The translations under genes were made by a program, and so were the position numbers. The notes beneath the pieces are model-generated. The model ran no database searches. It saw only the letters and a list, made by a program, of their open reading frames with translations, and was not told the origin of the DNA. A stretch of DNA of 64,000 bases from JSC-12 sp033764965 (lineage in GTDB: Bacteria > Cyanobacteriota > Cyanobacteriia > Leptolyngbyales > Leptolyngbyaceae), in NCBI GenBank assembly GCA_033764965.1, contig JANRIN010000135.1, positions 22,944 through 86,943 on the forward strand, given 5' to 3'. How positions within the stretch are numbered: the first letter of the stretch is position 1; each line of letters begins with the position of its first letter. Positions 60,992 through 64,000 of this stretch are shown one piece after another.

Positions 60992-63061
60992 TTAAGGAGT
61001 AGGGCAGTGTGGAGTACAAGGTTCTAGATTTAGCAAAGCCTGCCTACGTTCGTGAGCAGGAGCATAATTTGGATTAATGTTTAATACTCGATCGTATGCT
61101 GCGATCGCTTCTTCCAATTTTCCCTCACGTTGCGATTCCACCCCTTGCACCATTCCGCTTGCAATACTAAGCCCGATTTGAGCGTTTATATCATCCGACT
61201 TTAAGCGAATAGCTCTTTCAAAAGCTTGTTTTGCTTGAGTGTAATTCTCTAACTGCATAAGGATTAAGCCCCAATTATACCAACCTTCAAATGAGTTGGG
61301 ATCGAGTGCAGTAGCACGCTGAGCAAATTTTGAAGCCTGTTCTAAAGCCTGTAAATGGGAGTAATTTACTCCTTGATTAACCAAAATGTTAGATAGAGTT
61401 GAATCATTTATGGATCTCATTCCACCATTGCAAATTTTACTTTGATTAAGAAAATTATCTATCAGAGTTAAACTATCTATGGGACTAGTATTTCCATTAC
61501 AATCTGCTCCAAAAACATTCAGAGCCTGGGTATAAGCTTGATTTGCTTCACTATATTTTTGTTGCGATGCAAGAATTCGTCCCCGATTAAATAGAGCAAG
61601 AATCAGCCCTCGACTTAATAGAATTTGCGGTTCGGGATACTCTGGTTCAAACGTTATGTTAGGAATGCTTTGAGACCTTTGATAAATTAAGACTGACTCG
61701 TTAATCAAGTTATTTGCTGATCCATTTGAATTAACTTCAACGCTTAAATACTTCGTAAGCTCACCGTAAACTCTTCTGATTTCGTCAATAGTTTGCTCAG
61801 TTTCATCTTCCTCAACAGGTTGCTCAGTTTCATTAGGAATTGACTTATTCTTTAAGTAAATTAGTACATATGTGATAATAGCTCGATCGATTGCTGTATT
61901 TGCTTCTGAGTATTGCATCAGCTGCCATAGCCCAATGGATTTGCTGGTGTAGGCAGGTGCATAGTTTGGAGATAGAGCGATCGCTCTATCTGCTGAAGCT
62001 ATTGCCTCCTCATATCGCCCTAATCCCAAAAGTGAAACGCTGTGCTGATTCCAGGCATATGCCAAGCCAAACTCATCCCATCGTTCATCTCTCTGAAATG
62101 CAGCTTCACAAGACTCTAGAGCAACTTCATAGTTTTGAAGTTGATTTAGCATTCCACAACGACGTGCTAAGTTGATAGAACTTTCTGGAGCCAGCTCCAC
62201 GGCTCGGTTGTAGGACGTAACTGCCCTTTCATATAATCCTAGTTGCTCAAGTGCAAGTCCTTGCTGATACCAGAGCGTAGCATCATCAGGATTAGCAGCT
62301 AATGCTCGTTCGTAGGCTCTTACAGTTTCTTCCAGAGCTTGTCGATGACTCATTACTCTCTGTGGTGCCTGTTCGTCGGCAACAGGTTCTCCTACTCTAC
62401 AGTTAGCACTAATCTCATCAAGAAAACCTAACTCAGATGCTGTTTCGAGGCATTCAGCCATTGCTAGAGGATCTTCTGGATTATTTAACAATGCTTGTCT
62501 AAACGATCCAAGAGCAGTTTCCAGCCGTCCTAATTCTCTTAAGGATAACCCTCTATAGTACCAAGCCAAGCTTGGAGAACGGTTTCCCCAGTTACCATCA
62601 ATGCGAAGAGCTTGTTCACAGATATCAACAGCATCCGTGTAATGTCCTAGTTGGAAATGTGAAGCACATTGATAGGCGATCGCTAAAGAATAATTAGGAG
62701 AAGCCCTAACCACTTGATTGAACGAAATTAAAGACTCTGCGTATCTTCCCAAATAAAAAAGGGCACTACTTCGCCCCATCCAGATATCAGTATTTTCTGC
62801 ATCAGGCTCTATGGATATTGCCTTTTCACAAGCCGAAAGAGCATGTTCATATTCCCTCTCCTCACTCAATAGTGAACATTGCTCAGTCCAAAAATCATAG
62901 TTTTCATACTCAAATTCAAAAGTATCCTGTGCAAATAGAGCGGAAGAGTCTATCTGAAAGCTATCTGACAAATTTCGAGAAGCACTGACTGTTGCTGCTG
63001 ATGACGGAGAGACAATACCAACAACAGAAATTATCCCTAGCCATTGAAACAGGTAATTCAT
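60992..63061 (-). CDS. Exported TPR-repeat protein
   Basis: A 689-residue protein with a signal peptide or N-terminal anchor (LFQWLGIISVVGIVSPSSAA) and about ten to twelve TPR units, for example DATLWYQQGLALEQLGLYER and LAYAWNQHSVSLLGLGRYEE. The array is interrupted by a low-complexity helical region (about 390-470). The last units end NYAPAHERRQALLNLEPC. TPR arrays hold protein partners together. It is 14 nt upstream of the tail-assembly gene, so an extracytoplasmic scaffold for the injection apparatus is possible; equally it may be a general cell-envelope protein. Confidence 0.85.
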   Translation of the reverse strand: MNYLFQWLGIISVVGIVSPSSAATVSASRNLSDSFQIDSSALFAQDTFEFEYENYDFWTEQCSLLSEEREYEHALSACEKAISIEPDAENTDIWMGRSSALFYLGRYAESLISFNQVVRASPNYSLAIAYQCASHFQLGHYTDAVDICEQALRIDGNWGNRSPSLAWYYRGLSLRELGRLETALGSFRQALLNNPEDPLAMAECLETASELGFLDEISANCRVGEPVADEQAPQRVMSHRQALEETVRAYERALAANPDDATLWYQQGLALEQLGLYERAVTSYNRAVELAPESSINLARRCGMLNQLQNYEVALESCEAAFQRDERWDEFGLAYAWNQHSVSLLGLGRYEEAIASADRAIALSPNYAPAYTSKSIGLWQLMQYSEANTAIDRAIITYVLIYLKNKSIPNETEQPVEEDETEQTIDEIRRVYGELTKYLSVEVNSNGSANNLINESVLIYQRSQSIPNITFEPEYPEPQILLSRGLILALFNRGRILASQQKYSEANQAYTQALNVFGADCNGNTSPIDSLTLIDNFLNQSKICNGGMRSINDSTLSNILVNQGVNYSHLQALEQASKFAQRATALDPNSFEGWYNWGLILMQLENYTQAKQAFERAIRLKSDDINAQIGLSIASGMVQGVESQREGKLEEAIAAYDRVLNINPNYAPAHERRQALLNLEPCTPHCPTP

Positions 63062-63232
63062 AAATCTTCTCTTTAAAAGAATTAGCTATTCAATACTTTT
63101 TACTGTTTCCCACCTTAAAGGTAGCGATTTCGTTGAGTATAGCCGGAATATATGCTACAAAAAACAATCGCAAAGTTCCTTTAATGAAAAATTCTCAGAT
63201 AATGTAAGTAAACGAAAGCGAGATTTAGTTTC

Positions 63233-63997
63233 TTATCCCAATTCACATCCAAAATCATGGTTCTGCTGATATTCCACCATCTGCATCTGCTGATAGGCAA
63301 CTGCAAAACGCTCCATCAGATACTCATAGCGTCCTGGTGAAAACGTAGATTCAACCTCCCCATTTCGATCCACTGCAACTACCTCCCCAGAATTGTCTTT
63401 GGGCAGAACCAGAAGCGTGTCGCCTTCCATCTGAAAATCGTAGTCGTGTTCGCCCTCTAGCACTTGCTCTCCAGTGCGATCGAAATAGTCCCAAAGCTGC
63501 TCAATCACGACCACAGCTTCTGGTGTTAAGCTTGGAGTTGTTTTCTCTGCTTGTTCCAACTCAATTTCAGTTTCAACCTCGTCTTCCGTGGGTTCAACCT
63601 GATCTCGTAGATAAGAACCTGGCTTAACCCGCCCATCCTGGTCTACGGCAACTTGAACCACAGGAGCCTGATTCAACACTTGCTGATGGATGGCACTGGA
63701 ATCACCCAATTCTTGCCCAATTAATGCTTCAACTTCAGCAGCAGGACGAAGTTCCAGGTGAGGTATATCTCGCTGCTCGACTTCGTATATCTCTGGCAGG
63801 TCATCTAACGCTTCATCCAGGTCGCCTTCATATTCGTAGAGGAAATCATCCTGTCCTGGAAGGCTAAAGTAGATAGTTCCTTCCATCCCTTCAGACATTT
63901 CCCGATTGAGCAATAGGGTGTACTGCCCACGTGCTACAGAAGCAAACTCACCATTTTCAAGGGAATTATCAGCAAAAGGTTCCTGCATATCTTGCAC
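63233..63997 (-). CDS. Acidic hypothetical protein, open at the window edge
   Basis: I do not recognise this protein of at least 254 residues. It is acidic and mostly beta/alpha without membrane segments (YEYEGDLDEALDDLPEIYEV; VVVIEQLWDYFDRTGEQVLE; LVLPKDNSGEVVAVDRNGEV). The frame is open to the window end: GTG at 63997 and ATG at 63988 are possible starts, but the true start may lie outside. It resembles the style of proteins from cyanobacterial plasmids and islands, which is only an impression. It is separated from the TPR gene by 171 nt. Confidence 0.55.
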   Translation of the reverse strand: MQDMQEPFADNSLENGEFASVARGQYTLLLNREMSEGMEGTIYFSLPGQDDFLYEYEGDLDEALDDLPEIYEVEQRDIPHLELRPAAEVEALIGQELGDSSAIHQQVLNQAPVVQVAVDQDGRVKPGSYLRDQVEPTEDEVETEIELEQAEKTTPSLTPEAVVVIEQLWDYFDRTGEQVLEGEHDYDFQMEGDTLLVLPKDNSGEVVAVDRNGEVESTFSPGRYEYLMERFAVAYQQMQMVEYQQNHDFGCELG

Positions 63998-64000
63998 TCT

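Overview
The window looks like DNA from a filamentous, plant-type-photosynthesis bacterium, that is a cyanobacterium. The palindrome GCGATCGC and its GATCGC halves (HIP1 sites) are scattered through genes and spacers on both strands. The protein families are also typical of large cyanobacterial genomes: NACHT, caspase and TIR proteins, pentapeptide repeats, DUF433/DUF5615 pairs and many toxin-antitoxin genes. I found no rRNA, tRNA, CRISPR array or transposase. Whether this is chromosome or plasmid cannot be read from the sequence. The giant methylase-helicase gene at 16.3-22.7 kb is a type often carried by plasmids or islands.

Region 1 (0.4-16 kb) is a dense signalling and cell-death cluster. 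A minus-strand run reads caspase-TIR, NACHT-HEAT, a small iSTAND-like protein, MoxR ATPase, vWA protein and LexA-wHTH-TIR, with 4-nt overlaps between the last three. Two further NACHT genes and a signal-peptide/coiled-coil membrane protein lie beside it. Five of these proteins carry the same short module, a helix followed by a Gly-rich beta segment of the form GDxAVxxGGSAxGAxIVTGD. This suggests a common assembly interface that wires NTPase sensors to protease, NADase and membrane effectors.

Region 2 (16.3-23 kb) holds one 2139-residue protein that joins an N6-adenine methylase to a Strawberry-notch-type helicase, with a small gene just upstream. Region 3 (23-31.3 kb) holds an exported pentapeptide-repeat protein, an unrecognised two-part protein, and two large single-span membrane proteins built of Ig-like beta-sandwiches, one with a WD40 propeller. 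Region 4 (31.5-33.7 kb) is a toxin-antitoxin cluster of three pairs, one with a toxin broken by a deletion and frameshift.

Region 5 (34.1-63 kb) is a contractile injection system of the extracellular (eCIS/Afp-like) class. The minus arm, read from 48.7 kb leftwards, encodes sheath, two tube proteins, a tail-assembly protein, a pseudokinase-TM-binding-protein fusion, a 48-residue protein, a third tube protein, an 851-residue low-complexity protein, the LysM-type tube adaptor, the spike, the PAAR tip and a DUF4157 protein. The plus arm encodes the DUF4255 tail terminator, the AAA+ ATPase, a four-helix-bundle protein, a second DUF4157 protein, gp25, baseplate J and tail protein I. A further minus-strand group at 60.4-63 kb encodes TPR, tail-assembly and DUF6760-like proteins. 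The two DUF4157 genes are inverted paralogues near the outer ends of the locus and share their 5' and 3' flanks.

The most notable points are: the shared module across five conflict-type proteins; the pseudokinase fused to a phosphate-binding-protein-like domain inside the injection operon; the DUF4157 protein with an NlpC/P60-like Cys/His arrangement; polypurine tracts confined, as far as I can see, to the injection locus; and two small genes (42682-42828 and 60448-60600) under 60 codons.
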